Assembly (NCBI GenBank): GCA_964304625.1
Contig: OZ199838.1
Location: 14,508,001-14,572,000, forward strand
DNA length: 64,000 nucleotides
From: Kudoa neothunni
Taxonomy: Eukaryota > Cnidaria
Direction of reading: 5' to 3'
The notes under the pieces were generated by a model that worked only from the letters and a program-made list of their open reading frames with translations, ran no database searches and was not told the DNA's origin. The position numbers and the translations under genes are program-made. This document shows positions 12,730 to 26,896 of this stretch, piece by piece (the stretch's first letter is position 1; each line of letters starts with the position of its first letter).

Positions 12730-14050
12730 TAAGCGTCAATAAATAATCGTTGGTTCTAAATCCTATAAAATATGCAACAATCTAGATTATGATATATTAA
12801 AATTAATAGTTTATTTATTGAATAGTTAATGTAAAAACTTAATGGTTCGCTTTTATCTGAAAAATTATACTATTCACGGGGAAGATAAAAATATTGATAT
12901 GAATGTTGTTTATGAGCTGATATTCAAATTTTTTGTAGATTTGAATTGATGGGAAAAGATAAAAGTGTTAAGTATAAATTTAAATTCTAGCTACTACGAA
13001 TAATTAATCTTACAGATATAAAAGTGCAAAAAGAACGAAATAAAGATGTTCGAAGCAATGAAAAAAGCATGTCGACTCATTAGTAACTTCTTTTCTTGGA
13101 GATGTTTCCAATTTATTTTATTGGCAAGTAAATATCTCTCTGCCTTAAACAATTAAATGTCTACCCATTAAACATATTTTATAAAATATTTTTTTATAAT
13201 TGTACGTGATTTTTTTAGATAATAACTACCCTAATCACAGATGCATGCAAAAGGACAAGTTTCTTATAATGTTGGATAAATGTCCATCATATCCATCAAT
13301 TAAATAGAAAATTTGACGATAATGAGTTATGTTTTCCAAAAAAATACAACAAGCGTTTTTAACGAATGGATCTCGACATCTTAAATATCTGGAGTCAAAT
13401 TATTGAAAAATTCTTAACGGAAATTTCGTTTGAAAGACAATTTCGAACAATTTCGAACAATCTCGACACATTTGATTTCCTCAGTAAAAATAAAATAACA
13501 TAAAACAATTTAATAAAGTCGTCATTATTCTAAACAATATATCGAACACATATTGCTGTTTTATGCAAAATATAATAAGTAATTTACTATTAATCAGCAA
13601 AATAACTAATCAATTTAATGTTTCTGCGACTATTATTATAATTAGAATTAGATACCAAAACAGACATGTTGAGAAATTAATATTATCGAAGCCATCAGAA
13701 CAGGTACCGAAAATATAGGACTCCAAATAAGTGACGAGGAAGAATGCTATATTAAAATAAAAGCTATGAAAGTAATTCATTCTGAGAAAGATCTTGATCT
13801 TAGTATCCACAGTGAAATTATTCTACTAAGTGTATTATTAATACAGTATTCCAAGACTTGAATGCAACTGCGCCGGTCAAAATGCAACCCCATGCAATAA
13901 TATAGAAAAAAAAAAGGGAAATATGTTATCTTAATGCAATGATAGGGAACCAATGACAGTTTTACCAGCTGAAGTTCATAATCATTTTTCGTATAATTTA
14001 AAATTATATTCATAAGATCACTACTCATAACAAATAACATTGCCAGAAAA
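12730..14050. other. Intergenic, no recognised feature
   Basis: AT-rich sequence between the tandem duplication and the IS630/Tc1-type fossil. No supported gene or terminal inverted repeat was found, although the left end of the downstream transposon may lie here unrecognised. Confidence 0.45.
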
Positions 14051-15011
14051 ATGAGTGTACATAAAATCAATCATTGGGTACATTTTAAAGCAAAAATTGA
14101 TGGATACGGAATTAAGTGTACCAAAAAAAGGAAAGGGGATGACAAAAGGTCAGAATTGACTGAAACCCATAAATTGTACATTCGCGGACTTGTCGACGAG
14201 GATAATACTACTCCGTTGAATTCTATTGCCGAAAAAAGTTCTAGAATGTTTTGATATTAATGTTTCTCCGCAAACGATTTCGAATTTTTTAAGGGATTTT
14301 CATTACACTTTAAGAAAAATTTCCATTGTACCCCCAGGAAGAAAATTCTCAAGATTGTATAGAAATGAGAAAAAGGTTTATTGTCATCTTAAAAAATTGA
14401 TTTAAAAAATGAATAGATCGCGTTACAATACCTTGAACTTAAACCTCATCATTCTACTGTCATCTATATAGATGAATCGGGTTTCTCTCTGTCAATGAGA
14501 AGAGCATTTGGACGGAAACATTCAGGGTCAAGAGCGAACCTGAAAGTAAAAAGCATTTGCTCAAAAAATATTACACTTATAGCAGCTATAAGCTCAGAAC
14601 GGGTTTAGATATACCACGTAGAAAATGGAACTATCAACCAACAAATTTTTTTCTATTTTCATAGATAAACTATTTAGCGATTTGATCCACAATGATGTTG
14701 ATAACGACTTACTAATTGTGGATATCGTGAGATTCCATAAAACAGATCTAGGAAGGATCCGAATTCAACCCACAAACCATAGATTATTATTCGTTCACGA
14801 TACTTTCCGTACCCCCAATCCAAATGAGGAGTTTTTCCGTCAAATTAAATCCATTGTAAGAAACAAGGGACCATCTAATCAGGAAGAATTGATCAATGCA
14901 ATTATGGCCATCTCAGATGGAGTGTCTGTTGATCAGCTACAATATTATGCGAATTATGCGGAATCCTATTTCGCCGCCTGTATTAATTCCAAAGAATTTA
15001 ATAATAATTAG
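14051..15011 (+). mobile_element. IS630/Tc1-mariner-type transposase pseudogene
   Basis: Conserved blocks of a DDE_3 (IS630/Tc1-type) transposase lie in order on the + strand in changing frames. The helix-turn-helix part gives DINVSPQTISNFLRD. The first catalytic block is VIYIDESGFSLSMRRAFGRK, where D is the first acidic residue. The second is DIVRFHKTD, matching the family VMDNVRFHKT, and the third is NPNEEFFRQIKSIVRNKG, matching LNPIEEFFSxIK. Several frameshifts and stops separate the blocks, for example between the region of the second block and the start of the ORF, so the copy is dead. Terminal inverted repeats and TA duplications were not located. The nearest relatives are unknown without a search. 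Confidence 0.8.
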
Positions 15012-16544
15012 ATCAATTTTACGTTGTGTAAAAAACATGACTTCTAGACTGGTGCTGTTTAATATTAGATTTTTGTGTATTCATGTAAATAAGATTACAA
15101 ATTAAAAAAAATAGTAAAATCTTATATTCAAAAAAACACATTTTTGGGAAGCGTAAATATTCAAAATTCGTCACTGTGATTAATCGATGACAAAAATGAA
15201 TAAAAGAATTAATTCCTATACATATTATAAATAAATATAGATAGGCTTTATATGTTCAAAAAATTATTCACTCTAACATAATTAGTTATTTATAATTGTC
15301 AACAAATATCTTAGTAGGATTAAAATTAAATTTTAAAATAAATAAGTTGTTTATTTAAAATGTTGCATTTTAATCCGACACAGTTACAATTAGGTCTTGA
15401 AATATTGTATCTCTAAATTTTATTGTACAATATTAGAGCATAAAACAAGTGGGACAATGACTCTTTTACATTATGTAAAAGAAAATTTGATTGGAAATTC
15501 CAAAAAGAGTTAAAAAATGAAATATAAGAATTTTTGTTTTTAAAAATATCAAGGTCGATTCCTGTCACGAGTGCGTCAAAAATCGAGATTTAGAAGTAAA
15601 TTCGTATTACGTGGTATATATATTTGAATCCGAACTTTGGTTCCCTATATTCAGTATTTACTGTAATAATGATAATTTTAACATAATGATTATTTAAAAA
15701 TCAGGGTTTAATATTTTTTTCAAATTTAGATTTTTTGTAAATCTCAAGCATCAAAACATTAATAATTAAAAATTTATTAAAATGGACCTGACGATATTTG
15801 AATGTATTCACCAGTGGATTGGTCCACCCTTTAGCGGTATTAGGTTATTAGGAGTCATCTAATTGGAAGTATGATTCAGTAGTCCTATTATGATTATTAT
15901 CGTAAAAACTATTTATCAAAAGTTTTAAATTATTTTAAAGAAAAGTAAAAAAATAATTAAGAGGAAAATATACATAATTTTAACTCTTATTAGAATCACA
16001 ATATTTTAACCTTAATTCCGACCGATTTATCCCGACTTGTTATTTTATTTACGGATTATTATTAACATAAAAATAAAATTGGGTTTTAAAAATCTATCTT
16101 ATTATTTTTGAGCTTAATAATTTAAAACATAAATTTTAAATAATATAATTACGGGTTTAAATAGTTAAGTGAACTGTTTGGAGTAGTTTTTTATTTAATA
16201 TTGACAAATTAATAATCTGAGATAAATTACCCATTCTTTCATAACTCAAAACGTATTATAAATTGACTTAATCTATTGATTATTTTAATTAATAGTCAAA
16301 AAAAATTTTATATGAAATCAGCTTTGATTAATTACAAATTCCGACATAATATTGTATCTCTGTTTATAAAAAATACATACTATATAAAGTTATGTGACTT
16401 TTAGGTGAAAATTTTTAGGATTGGAACGAAACTATTTTACTTAATAAATATCTCATAATTATATTAGTGGTATAAAACCGAGAAAGACATTTTTATAGAT
16501 TGTTTAAATATTCGAGATTAAAAATTAATATTCTTATCAGTAAA
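15012..16544. other. Intergenic, no recognised feature
   Basis: AT-rich sequence between the dead transposase and integrin-like gene A. It should contain the promoter of gene A, but no motif stands out. Confidence 0.45.
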
Positions 16545-19500
16545 ATGGATCCAATTAATATAATATTATATTCGATAATCTCTCGTTATCTGACACGAAT
16601 AAATTTCGCTCGAAATGTTCTATCAACGGATGCTAAAATTAGAACTAATTATTATACTAGTTGGTAGATTTTAACTTTTATATTTTAAAATGTATGCATG
16701 GCAATTAGGCTTATCTACGAGATACTCCATGGAAAGTAAAAAATTATCCGAATCGGGAACCGTACATCCTACCACCCATGTAATAAAATAATATCTTGCC
16801 TTAAACTATTAACGTTGCAAAATAAGCTCACCAACATGACTATTGAAAATGAAACAACGATGAATGTTTCCAAAGTTTTGGAGATAAGTAATGAACTCCG
16901 AAAATGTTATTTTGGGTCAAACATACCGATTTAGATAAGCAAAGCTTCTATGATTTTTCCTCGACAATCAAACAGAAACTCCCTCTTCAGATTTATTTTT
17001 TGATTTTATGGAGGAAACAATGATGCCATAGAAAAAACTCAAAAGAAACTCAACAGAATTAGTAGGCGGATATATTTGCACAATTTTAAATTAATGTTGA
17101 ATCAAGTTAAGGAATTAAGAGGTTATAAGGATCCCGTATCTTTGGATTTGGCTTCTATTATGATAAACCATATCGACCAATAACAACTTCTGCTAGAGAT
17201 ATGTAACGCATTTAGCAAATTTTTTATTTTCATCAATTGTTTTTTAGAAATCGAGAATATGAGTTTAAAAACATTCTTAGTCTAACTGAGGATCTCAACA
17301 AAGCAGAAGTATACTCGAAAAATTTATCTGTTTCCAACGTATAAATTATGTATCGATGAATATAGAAAAAGACAGTCAATCTCAATAAATCTCTAACATA
17401 CGAAAATGTCATTCAAGGCGCAGGATTAGACGCGGTGGCTCATTCAGCTCTGTGTGGGGAACGAGTATCTCTTTATTTCATTAATCTGTTTAACAAAGCT
17501 ATCTACTTCAGCTGTTTGACGCTACACCCATTTTTAATTTCTCATAAAATTTTAAATTATCCCCAAATTAATATCTTGCTGAATCGGTTATTTTACATAT
17601 GAGGTTTTTTGAGATCTATCGTAAAAAGGATTCAAATTATCCCCAAATAAAAGTTTAATTTTAACCTCATAGGAATGCTTGATAATATAATATTTTTATA
17701 AAAAATAAAATTAATGATTTTATCATTAAATTATGCTAAGATTATGATAGCTCTCTATCAGCATGATTTCGAAATAAGCTTTTTTTAATTCCTTCGTAGA
17801 ATCCTAATTTATCTAGAAATAGAACAACGAGATAAAAATAAATGATCTTTTCTTTTTAAATTTTTTGTATTTCCGTATTCTTCTTTTCTCATATAGTCCC
17901 TATAATACCATAATGCCTTGTGATGTCGAAATTAAATCCAAAGTTGATTTTAAGACATCCTCCTATTGAGCTTGTGTTGGACAAAACGATTCGGTCTATT
18001 TTCATTATGCAGGTTAGTGTGCTGGTGTCAAAAAATTCTCTTCTAATGAGATTGAGTCTCAGATATTCCTGATATTTTTTGGAAAACAGTACGGTAACCA
18101 AGTTTGAACATATTCAGGCCGAGTATTGGTATTTTGTATAGTTTAGTTACTAAGGATTGAGAATTGTAACTGTATTTTTTATTTTTAACCAATTTTACAA
18201 TTATCTATATATGTAATTGCAAGTGAAACAGTTTTAAATCAATAAACTAAATATTTATTAAGAATATTTATATATTTTATAATTAATAATTTTTATTAGA
18301 ATAAGCCGTTATTTCATTATCATAGTTGAGCATATTTATTGAGTCAAAAATGCATATAAAATGTTTGGCATTTACAAAGGTCAAATATAGTAAAAAATCC
18401 CGCATTTGGAATTTACATTTAATTTTTCATACAAAACGAGTAATTTTTATTCATACGTGATTAAAATTTATATCCTCATTCAAAAATTATTTTTTAGTTT
18501 TAACTTTCTTTTTTTGCTTGAAAATTAATTAAAAACCTAACATACATTTTAAATTCAGAATGTGTATTTTATACTTACCTACATTCCAATCATTGAATTA
18601 ATTTAATAAGGTCTTGCCTGCTATTAACTTGAAATACGAGATAAAATTTTTAATTTTCTAGGTCTTCTTAGTTTATTTAGCAGCGTAGTACGTCTTTATA
18701 TGTAAAATCCCTTATTTGTCACCCTGCCTGTTTTCCCCCAAGTAGCCATGTGTCACATTATTTACTACTCATAGAAAAACATTTATGATAATTTTAAAAC
18801 TCTAATATATTTTAAAAATTATTCTATTTATTATTAAAACCTTAAATATCGTAAAATAATTTAAAAATGTAGATTTTATCGATTTTATGATTGTTAAACA
18901 GATTACATAACTTTCAGAAATGGAATAAAGGCTCGCTTGCTTCATGGTGATTCTCAATTAAAGTTATCATCCCTTTTTTAAATTTAATATTATCTGTTGA
19001 TTAATTAAATGATCAATCTATACAAATTAGAAGTTAATGTATTTTTTGGAATTAACGTATTAATTGTTTTATCATCAATTCAAAAGTGATTAATTCAAAC
19101 GACTGGAATTGATTTCCGTAATATATATTTAAAATATAACTCACCAGATTCTTTTTAAATGTGGATTATAAACTAATTTTTATTTTAATCGTTTCTTCTA
19201 TGGTTTAAAACAAATTTTTCCGTTAAAATGTTTTTTTAGGCATTTTATTTAAATAAAATTAATAACCATACATCAGGTGTATGAATAAAAATAGAAGTGA
19301 AATAATTGACCGCCAATATACGTTATTTGAGGTAATTTTAGGCGAGTTTGACAGATTCTAGATAAAATAAATAGGAATAGCTTATTATTAGAGAGATATG
19401 TGAATTTTCTTGATTTTTAAAACAACAAAATATTAAACTGAGTTTATTTTATACTTAGAGCTAATATCCATATAAATTTTTGTTTGAATAAGTTTGTGAG

Positions 19501-22500
19501 TTTAATAAAATGTAAAAATGTTTATGGTAAATTATCATTTAAAATGTGTGTATGCGAGAATTTTGTGAAACGAAATTCGTAAATAATGGGGATTAATATA
19601 GTTTCTTGATCAGAGATTGGCAAACGTTTTACGTGGATCCATGGAAATTAGTTATTGATTCATTAAACCAACAAAATCTACGTTTAGCTTTAAATCAAAA
19701 CTAAGGAAGACAACTTTCCTAGGATTACATCAATATCTTTCAGGTTCCATCAAAAATGTGCTCTTAAAATAAACCCTTTGATGTTAATTTCTATAGAAAA
19801 GTGTTATTATATGTTGAGTTGATGATAATAATTCTTCCGATTTCCAAAATTAATGTGCATAAAAATCACAAACGTCGAAATATATATTTTTTGGGCTCTC
19901 TATAAAACTCATTCCGTGTTTTTGAGGTTGTTTATTTAAATAATTTTCTAAAACGTTCTGCAATCATTGTCATTATAAAAAAAGTTTAGACGTTCAAATT
20001 CCTATTATAAATTGGAATATTGCAGACCAAATAATGATTATGATATGGATGGTTTGTTTTTTGATCTTCAATATCGTAAAGACGTTAATCTTTACATTAT
20101 AAAAACACTAGAAATTTAAAATCTAAAGTTATACTTTAAACACAAAGAATTTATATATATTTCTTAAAACAATATTTAAATTTTACTTAGACAAGTTTTC
20201 TTAAATTTAAAAATAAATATTAGTTGATATTCGTCTAAATAAATTTCTTCGTTTTTTATGAAATAAACATTTCAGGTATTATTAACCCTGTAACGATGTT
20301 TGAGCTAGTTATAACATTTTTTGTTATTCGTAAATGCCTAAACTCGAGCTATTCTTGTAGAATAATGTGAACTTTCATTTTTGAAATTTGTGAGGAAAAA
20401 TATATTAAATAAGTACACTTCGAAAAATATAACTTTCAAAAGATTTTTGGACTGTACTACACCTCAAACATTTTTTTCTATTATTATAACCTTTATAGCA
20501 TGTGCTCCGTTTTAAGAAAGTTTAGGAGATTTCTATCCAGTAGATTTTCATTAATTTAATGTCTGAAGTACGAAAATTTATTTTACGCATGCCCCGTTTT
20601 AATAATGTCGAACAGTCCTGAAGATTACAGTCGTGAAAAACAATCATCTTGAAGTGAATTTGATGAATATGTCGTTGATCTTCTGAAAATTCGGATGATT
20701 CTATCGAATCCCATGTCCTTGACGTATCATTGAAATTTAAGAGTGGCGTTGGGTGGAATTTAACTTTCCGAGTGCTTTTGGAGTCTATTAGTCCCCAGGT
20801 CATATTAAAGATTAGTTTACGCCCCTTTCCAATCATCTAAATTTTCTAAAACACGGTCTATTCTTATAAAATTTCTTGCATTATACGCCTGCCAAATACG
20901 TTTTGAATTATCGTTAATGAATGAAAAATAAAATAAAAATCATACATTTGATGCTTCTGGGGTCTAATAGATCACACAATTTTATTTTAGAATTTTATAT
21001 ATAAAATTTTAATGAAACGGAATTGAAAATATTAGCAAAATCTATTGGCGAAATAAAGAGAAACATGAGATATACTTTCCTGCGAGTTTATACGACTATA
21101 TACGAATCGCGCATATCACGGAAATTTGTCTTCATGGAGGCCTTTAGCGAAATATATTCCACCAATTATGATGCCGACTTCAGTGAAATCCTCGATTCCT
21201 CTGATTTTATTTTGAATCTTCAATTAATTTATCTAAATATGATGACAATAACCTTATATGGGCTGCAGAAACTTTAAAAACCTCCTAAATACTAAAAGGA
21301 AACTTTTTACGTAAGGCCTCTAGCCTTACGGATGTTGCAGCTCAGAGAATCTTTCATATAACAGATTTTGGACGTATTTTTGGATGGCAATCTTTACAGA
21401 AATGTTCCGTGTAATGCCAACGTGCTTAACTTTCATTATTTAATCATTGTTGCAAAGAGCTTTCAGTTATTGAAAATGATTCTTATCATGGTTAGAGCAT
21501 TTAGAGTTAATTAGAGGAATGTTCCGCACATAATAAAAAAAATAAAACAAGGGAGTCATTTAGCACACTTGTTCTATTTAATGAAAAAAAATTCTAGCCT
21601 ATTAAGTCCCTAAAATAATAAGGATTTGTTAATTTTATCCACTTCAACAGCTTATACTAATATATCGAACGATAAAAAGAAGAAACCAGGTAGCATCAAT
21701 TATTATACAAAAATTAAATGAGCTATTGATACGATTGATCGGATTTTTACCTCCACAAGCTTCAAAAAATATTCCATACGCGGGCCAGCAGTTATCTTTT
21801 ATTATATCGACATAAATCTCTTAAACGCGTTTTGTTTATACAAAATCATATTCAATTATGGAAAAATCAAGAGCCTAATTTTTAGAGAATCTCGCTAGCA
21901 CGTTCCATTCCTTCAGCAATTCCTTGGTGCTAAATTTCTAACTAAATCAAGAGCAGGAAATCCGAATAGCAACAATATTGTTCCAAAAAATCCCATAAAC
22001 AATATGCTGTAGGCCCAAGAAACAATGATCGTAGGACAATGCATACGTGTTGTATGTAAGAAACATTGCCGTGAAGAACATTCCGAATGTGTTTGTTTTA
22101 GCAGTTCATTGGACAGAAAGAAATGTTTGGATTACATTATAATTTTCATATTTTTGAGGAATGAGGTTACTGTTTTGACGTACATAACAAATTATTAATT
22201 AGGGCAGAGCATCCATTTTAATGTAGATCTGATATAAATAACGATACTACCGTTCCCTTAAACTCAGATAATAATAGGGAAGGTCACAGAAAGCAAATTT
22301 TAACTTATACATTGATATTTGCATTTAAATTGAACGTTGGAGACTTTTTAGACCATTTAATTGATAACTCTTTTGCTGTCGTAAAGTTTCAATCTAATGA
22401 ATTATATATGAGAAAATCTTAATATAACTGTTGATTTTATGTTTAACTTTTTTAAAAATTCTCATTAGATCGGATGGAATAATGCTTACTCTTACAAACT

Positions 22501-25500
22501 TGTGTGGTTGCATCAATCGCATATGTCGTTTACTGCTGGAGATGCATGGGTAGGCTTTAATGTAGATTTATTAGTCATCTTCTACAACTAGAGAATGGGT
22601 ATTGTACGAAAATTCAAGAAACAATGTCAACTCAGCGTTAACAATACTTTGGAGTCTTTCTATGTAGGATCTCATTTATTTTTTAATTCCCATTAAAAAT
22701 TGCATAATTCTTAAAATACTATTTAGGATTACATTGATTGGTATACTTTACACCAAATATTGGAAAATAGAAATATAAATTTCATCACAACATGGGACGA
22801 AAATTCTGAAATTAAAGAGGAAGTAAATGTAATTCTTAGATTTTATTAATTTTTTTGAGTTAGGTGGACGAATTGGCTACATTCCTGAAAGGATTTTCAA
22901 CACAATTCGACGAAACGAAGATTGGAGATTGGCTAAAAGAGTCCATCGAGGTTGTGCAAATATAATTGTGTGCTGTATGATATTCATATCATAGAAACTT
23001 AAACTCAGGTTGTTTCATTTCGAACCGATCGAAGATAAAAATTATAAAATATGGTTGACATCTGATTGCAAGTATATAAATATCATTGGGTAGAACAGTT
23101 TGTGAACATATCATAGTGCAGAGGATGCTAGTCAAAAAAAGAACAATTTGTGCGGTAATGTGGGCCACGTCATTCATTGGAAAGTAAATATGCTTCCGAA
23201 GACCTGTTCCAGAAATAATGAAGTTAAAAAGTGATTTCACTATATTTTGGGGAAAATAAATCATAAATTTATTTTAGATATTCTTTAAATATTTTCACTT
23301 ATGGTAAATTAGAACTTGAGTTGTCTACTCCATGTACTGGAAAAGAAGTAAACGAAGCGATAGTTTTATTTATAAATATCTTGATTTTATATTACAGCAA
23401 GAATAATTTGAATAATATTTGTAGGTACACAAAAATTCGGGTCATGAGAATGAAGACGACAGCCATAGAGACGTGTCTCTTCCTAGGTAAATCTTTTGTT
23501 CCAGTAATATAGTGGAAACAAGCATAATTTATATATTCATTTGATATAGGTAGTTATTTTTATATATTATGTAAATCAATTTCAATTAAACTTATAATTT
23601 GATGTTATATCACCTTTCTAATTTACTTAATTATTAAAATCCCAACTCTAAATGAGTTTTATTAAAAATTAATTACAAAGAAAATAACAATCATTTTTGA
23701 GCGATTGGTAATCTTAAAAATTCCCCGATAAATTTAAGCCCTCCTACATATATTTGACGGGCTTTTGGTATATATAAAATTAAAATTTTTATTTTTCCGA
23801 CATTTTCTATATTGTCTTTTTTAATCATATTTTAAACATATAAGTAATTATAAATATATTATCTAAAATCGTTAACAGGCTTGGGATCTTTTAGACCCCA
23901 AAGGATTTTAATTTGTTCATAGAATATTTAGTAATTATCTGAGATAAAGTACATTACGTTTGTTTTCTAAGATCATTTTGACAAATAGATTCATACAAAA
24001 TTTGATGAGGAATATTGATTATATATTACCAAACAAAAATTTTGTCCTCCGACGGGTTTTGGGGTAAAAAACACCCCTAATTTTTTTGATTTAATGAATG
24101 CAGAAAATTAATATAAACCACCATGGAAGATTTAAAAAAATTCTGCCTAAGGAATACTTGGAAATTAAGTGATGATTATTCTAGATAATCCACAATAATC
24201 CGATTAATTACGCGGGGTCATATATATCGTAATCCGTCGTTTCAACAATTATTGCGACGCCAATGTTTATGCCCAAAACAAACAAAATTATCCATGTTGC
24301 TAACCCTCGTCGACGACAGATATAATCTAATAAATGAGATTTTGATGATTTAAAGGAAAGATTGCAGTTCAGTGGCCTCATCCACCAATAAAGGATTATA
24401 GTTGGACCGATCATTAATTCTACAATGATAAATTAGAATTGTGTGATATTAATTAGACAATTTATAGTAGGGATTTCCGAATTTCGTCAAATAATTTATT
24501 TTTTGTATTAGCATTAACTACTTGTTACAACTGAATAACTAATGTTTGTATTAAATGTGAAATTCTTATCCTTATAAATTCCTGTATTTAACTATAGATA
24601 AACACTAAGGAGAAATTATGACGACACATAGAAATCAGTTACCACACTTATATTTTAGGATACATAAAAGATGCTATTCTCAGTTGAGTGTTATGACCTG
24701 TAAAAATGATTACGAGGGATTGGGAGAAACATAATAAGTTACGACGACTAACATTTATAATGAGAATATTAAATGTAAAATCATGTTGGATTAAGACTAA
24801 AAAATAAAAAAAAAGTTGATCATCATGGTCGATTTCGTTCGCTGTGGCTGTTTTAGATTACGGTTGCTATTCTGTAGTTTTCTCGGATTGAGTGTCTTTA
24901 ATAGAATTCATATTTTATTTTCCATTGAAAATTTTGTTGATCATTATTACAAATGAAGCTAAACATATTATACGTTATAATCACAAGTTATTACAAAATA
25001 TTATTTAATCCTACCGAAGCAGATCACCGAGGAATAATTATGCAGTAATTGATTCTTTTCTCTATATTCCTTGGGCAGAGGTTCCCGTATTTTTCTCATA
25101 ACCTTCTCATAATTTTCCGCATATATTAAATGAAGAAAATTCTGACGTCTTGTTTACCCCAAAACCCATTGGAGGGTGGTTATTTTTTTCATCTGTTAGA
25201 GAGTTAATACCATATTTTATGCCACATTTTATATTATCGACGGGTTTAGAAATTTTTGTTATAGTTAGTTTATGCATTTTACTAATTTAAAATAAATATG
25301 TATATTTTTAAATATGTTGAGAAAATCAACAAAAAATCTATTATTTTCTGTTGCTGAGACAATTTTCAATTTTATCCGATCTTTGTAATATTTATAAACA
25401 TTAATTCACTAATATTTATCTTATTTACATACTAAAATTTCCATAGAAATATTTTATCTTCCTTAGTTACACATTTTTATTTTAATAGATTTCGTAGATA

Positions 25501-26896
25501 TTAATTTTAACATAAAATCAAATTTCGCATTTTTAAAATAGTATTTAAATTTTATTTGACGATTTAATGCCTTTTTCGGATAAACAAAATTTAATTCAAA
25601 AAATAATTAATTAATTAATAAGACTTGTAAATATTGTTGGAATTATAATTATACTCTTAGCGATACAAAAACCACCACACCTTCCCCGTATATTTTGAAC
25701 TGTACTAATAGCTCGATAGTCGACCAAAGAGCTTGTAACGGTCTAGGAAAATGCACTAAAAATGGATGTGTTTGTAAATTAAAGGTATAAAGGAAACAAA
25801 CTTTTAAATGAGAAAGGACGTAAGTGATCGTTATAGGATGTCAATCCCCATTTAATCACCGGCAAATATTGTGAATGTGATAATCGAGATTACCAAACAG
25901 ATGAAAACGAATTTTGCAGCGGCCCAACACGTGGAGTTCTTGATTGTGGCAAATGCAAATGCATTCCTGGATTCTTTGGTGATAGGTGTCAAAAAAGGGA
26001 TTGTAAATATTTGGATGAAAAATGCCCGATAGGCGTTAGATTCGAAGTATTGATAAAACAATGATGTCGATAAACGTTTGTTATCTCACGATTATTGGTT
26101 AGATTTGTAGTGGGCGTGGAACATGTAAATGCGGTAAATGTGTGTGCAATTATGGCTTTAGCGGAGAAAAATGCGAATTAATCGTAATGTAACGCTGAAA
26201 CGCATTAATTCACATCCTCACTGTAGGATACTAACGATATGTGTAATCAACATGTCGAGTGCGTTGCTTGTGAACTGTTTCCCTCCAATAAAAACGAAAA
26301 TTGCAAAAGTTGTTCAAACCAAATGATCTACAATGTAGATCACAAAAATAATGAACTTATGAACTATCAATGTCAAATATATCACGATAAATGTGTATTG
26401 TTTTATGAACTCATTCCTGGTGATGCTGAGTCGCCATATTCAACCATAAGCATAAAACCGATTAGACGAGGAGGTGTGATTATATATATTTTACAAAAAT
26501 GGCTATATTTTTAATATAATTCAAATTTAGACTGTGAAGAAGAACCCAATATTGCTGCTATTTTAGTGGCTATATTTTTTGGGGTGTCTTCGGGGCTCAT
26601 CATCGTGCCTTCTGTGATAATATTTATCAAACTTAAATATCACAAGAGAGATTACCAGTTGCTCGTGGGTGTCCATAACGAACCGTTTATTGAGGATGTA
26701 ATTTTTATACTTAAAAATTAACTTTTAAAGAAGTTAAATGATTTATGATCGTTTAAGATATATATATATATATTAAAGGATATTTAGTTATGAAAATAAT
26801 TACTTTTTGTTAACATCATTTTAGAATGAAAACGAAAATGGTTCCAGTATCGATCTATTATCGGATGCCGACAATGACTTAAATGGATTAGTTTAA
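16545..26896 (+). CDS. Integrin beta-like gene A (MIDAS lost; one apparent frameshift)
   Basis: Predicted type I membrane protein. N-terminal exons are at 16545-16659 (start uncertain), 16709-16779, 16827-16905, 16935-17061, 17130-17202, 17248 to about 17338, and 17366-17464. A 5-kb intron holding piggyBac debris follows, and the gene resumes at 22469. Order: beta-I domain (IYFL, FGFGFYYDKPY, YEFKNILSLTED, GAGLDAVAHSALCGER, then IGWNNAYSYKLVWLHQS), hybrid domain (KLELELSTPC), three integrin EGF modules (CNGLGKC; GKYCECDNRDY with CGKCKCIPGFFGDRC; CSGRGTCKCGKCVC), beta-tail domain, membrane segment ILVAIFFGVSSGLIIVPSVI and a short tail. The DxSxS metal site is replaced by YGGNN, the NLDxPE glutamate is absent and no NPxY follows. 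The exon at 16935-17061 needs a one-base shift in a T run to stay in frame, so either this is an assembly error or the gene is a young pseudogene. Introns are mostly 40-65 nt. Confidence 0.8.
17465..20281. other. First part of the 5-kb intron of integrin-like gene A
   Basis: AT-rich intron sequence after the GTATCT donor at 17465. No coding exon or clear repeat is visible before the TTAA at 20282 that opens the piggyBac debris. Confidence 0.5.
20282..22160 (+). mobile_element. piggyBac element fossil inside the intron of gene A
   Basis: The left edge is a TTAA at 20282 followed by CCCTGTAACGATG, typical of piggyBac ends. On the + strand an acidic stretch, YDADFSEILDSSDF (near 21170), resembles the N-terminal region of these transposases. 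Near 21675-21870 comes the C-terminal DDE region: KKKPGSINYYTKIK, then AIDTIDR and GPAVIFYYIDINLLNAFCLY, matching the family pattern KPxxxxFYNxxKGGVDxxDQ and WPMVxFYNMLDxxxxNAFVLY. Stops and frame changes break the coding sequence many times, and the right end was not found. The copy lies in the same orientation as the host gene and explains much of its largest intron. It is a different and more decayed copy than the one at the start of the window. Confidence 0.7.
23488..25660. repeat. 2.1-kb intron of gene A with piggyBac-like inverted repeat pair
   Basis: This is the intron between the exon ending near 23487 and the first EGF exon near 25661. It contains an inverted pair: 24049-24080 (CTCCGACGGGTTTTGGGG) and 25150-25185, whose complement reads CTCCAATGGGTTTTGGGG. 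TTAA followed by CAGGCTTGGGATC at 23872, and the complement of TTAACTCTCTAACAGATG ending at 25207, look like piggyBac-type ends, the latter similar to the TTAACCCTGTAACGATG end at 20282. No transposase is recognisable inside. I read it as the remains of one or more non-autonomous piggyBac-type elements, with boundaries unsure. Confidence 0.4.
26757..26776. repeat. AT dinucleotide microsatellite
   Basis: A short (AT)n run in the last intron of integrin-like gene A. A similar run lies at about 27600-27617 in the intergenic region. Confidence 0.7.

Noticed and set aside
20522-20836. 104-codon minus-strand open frame
   Set aside because: No recognisable motif; it lies inside the piggyBac debris and is probably the shadow of decayed transposase sequence on the + strand.
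24208-24414. Open frame on the minus strand with a hydrophobic segment (ATWIILFVLGINIGVAIIVE)
   Set aside because: Lies in an intron of gene A among piggyBac-like repeats, with no family motif and no adjoining exon.
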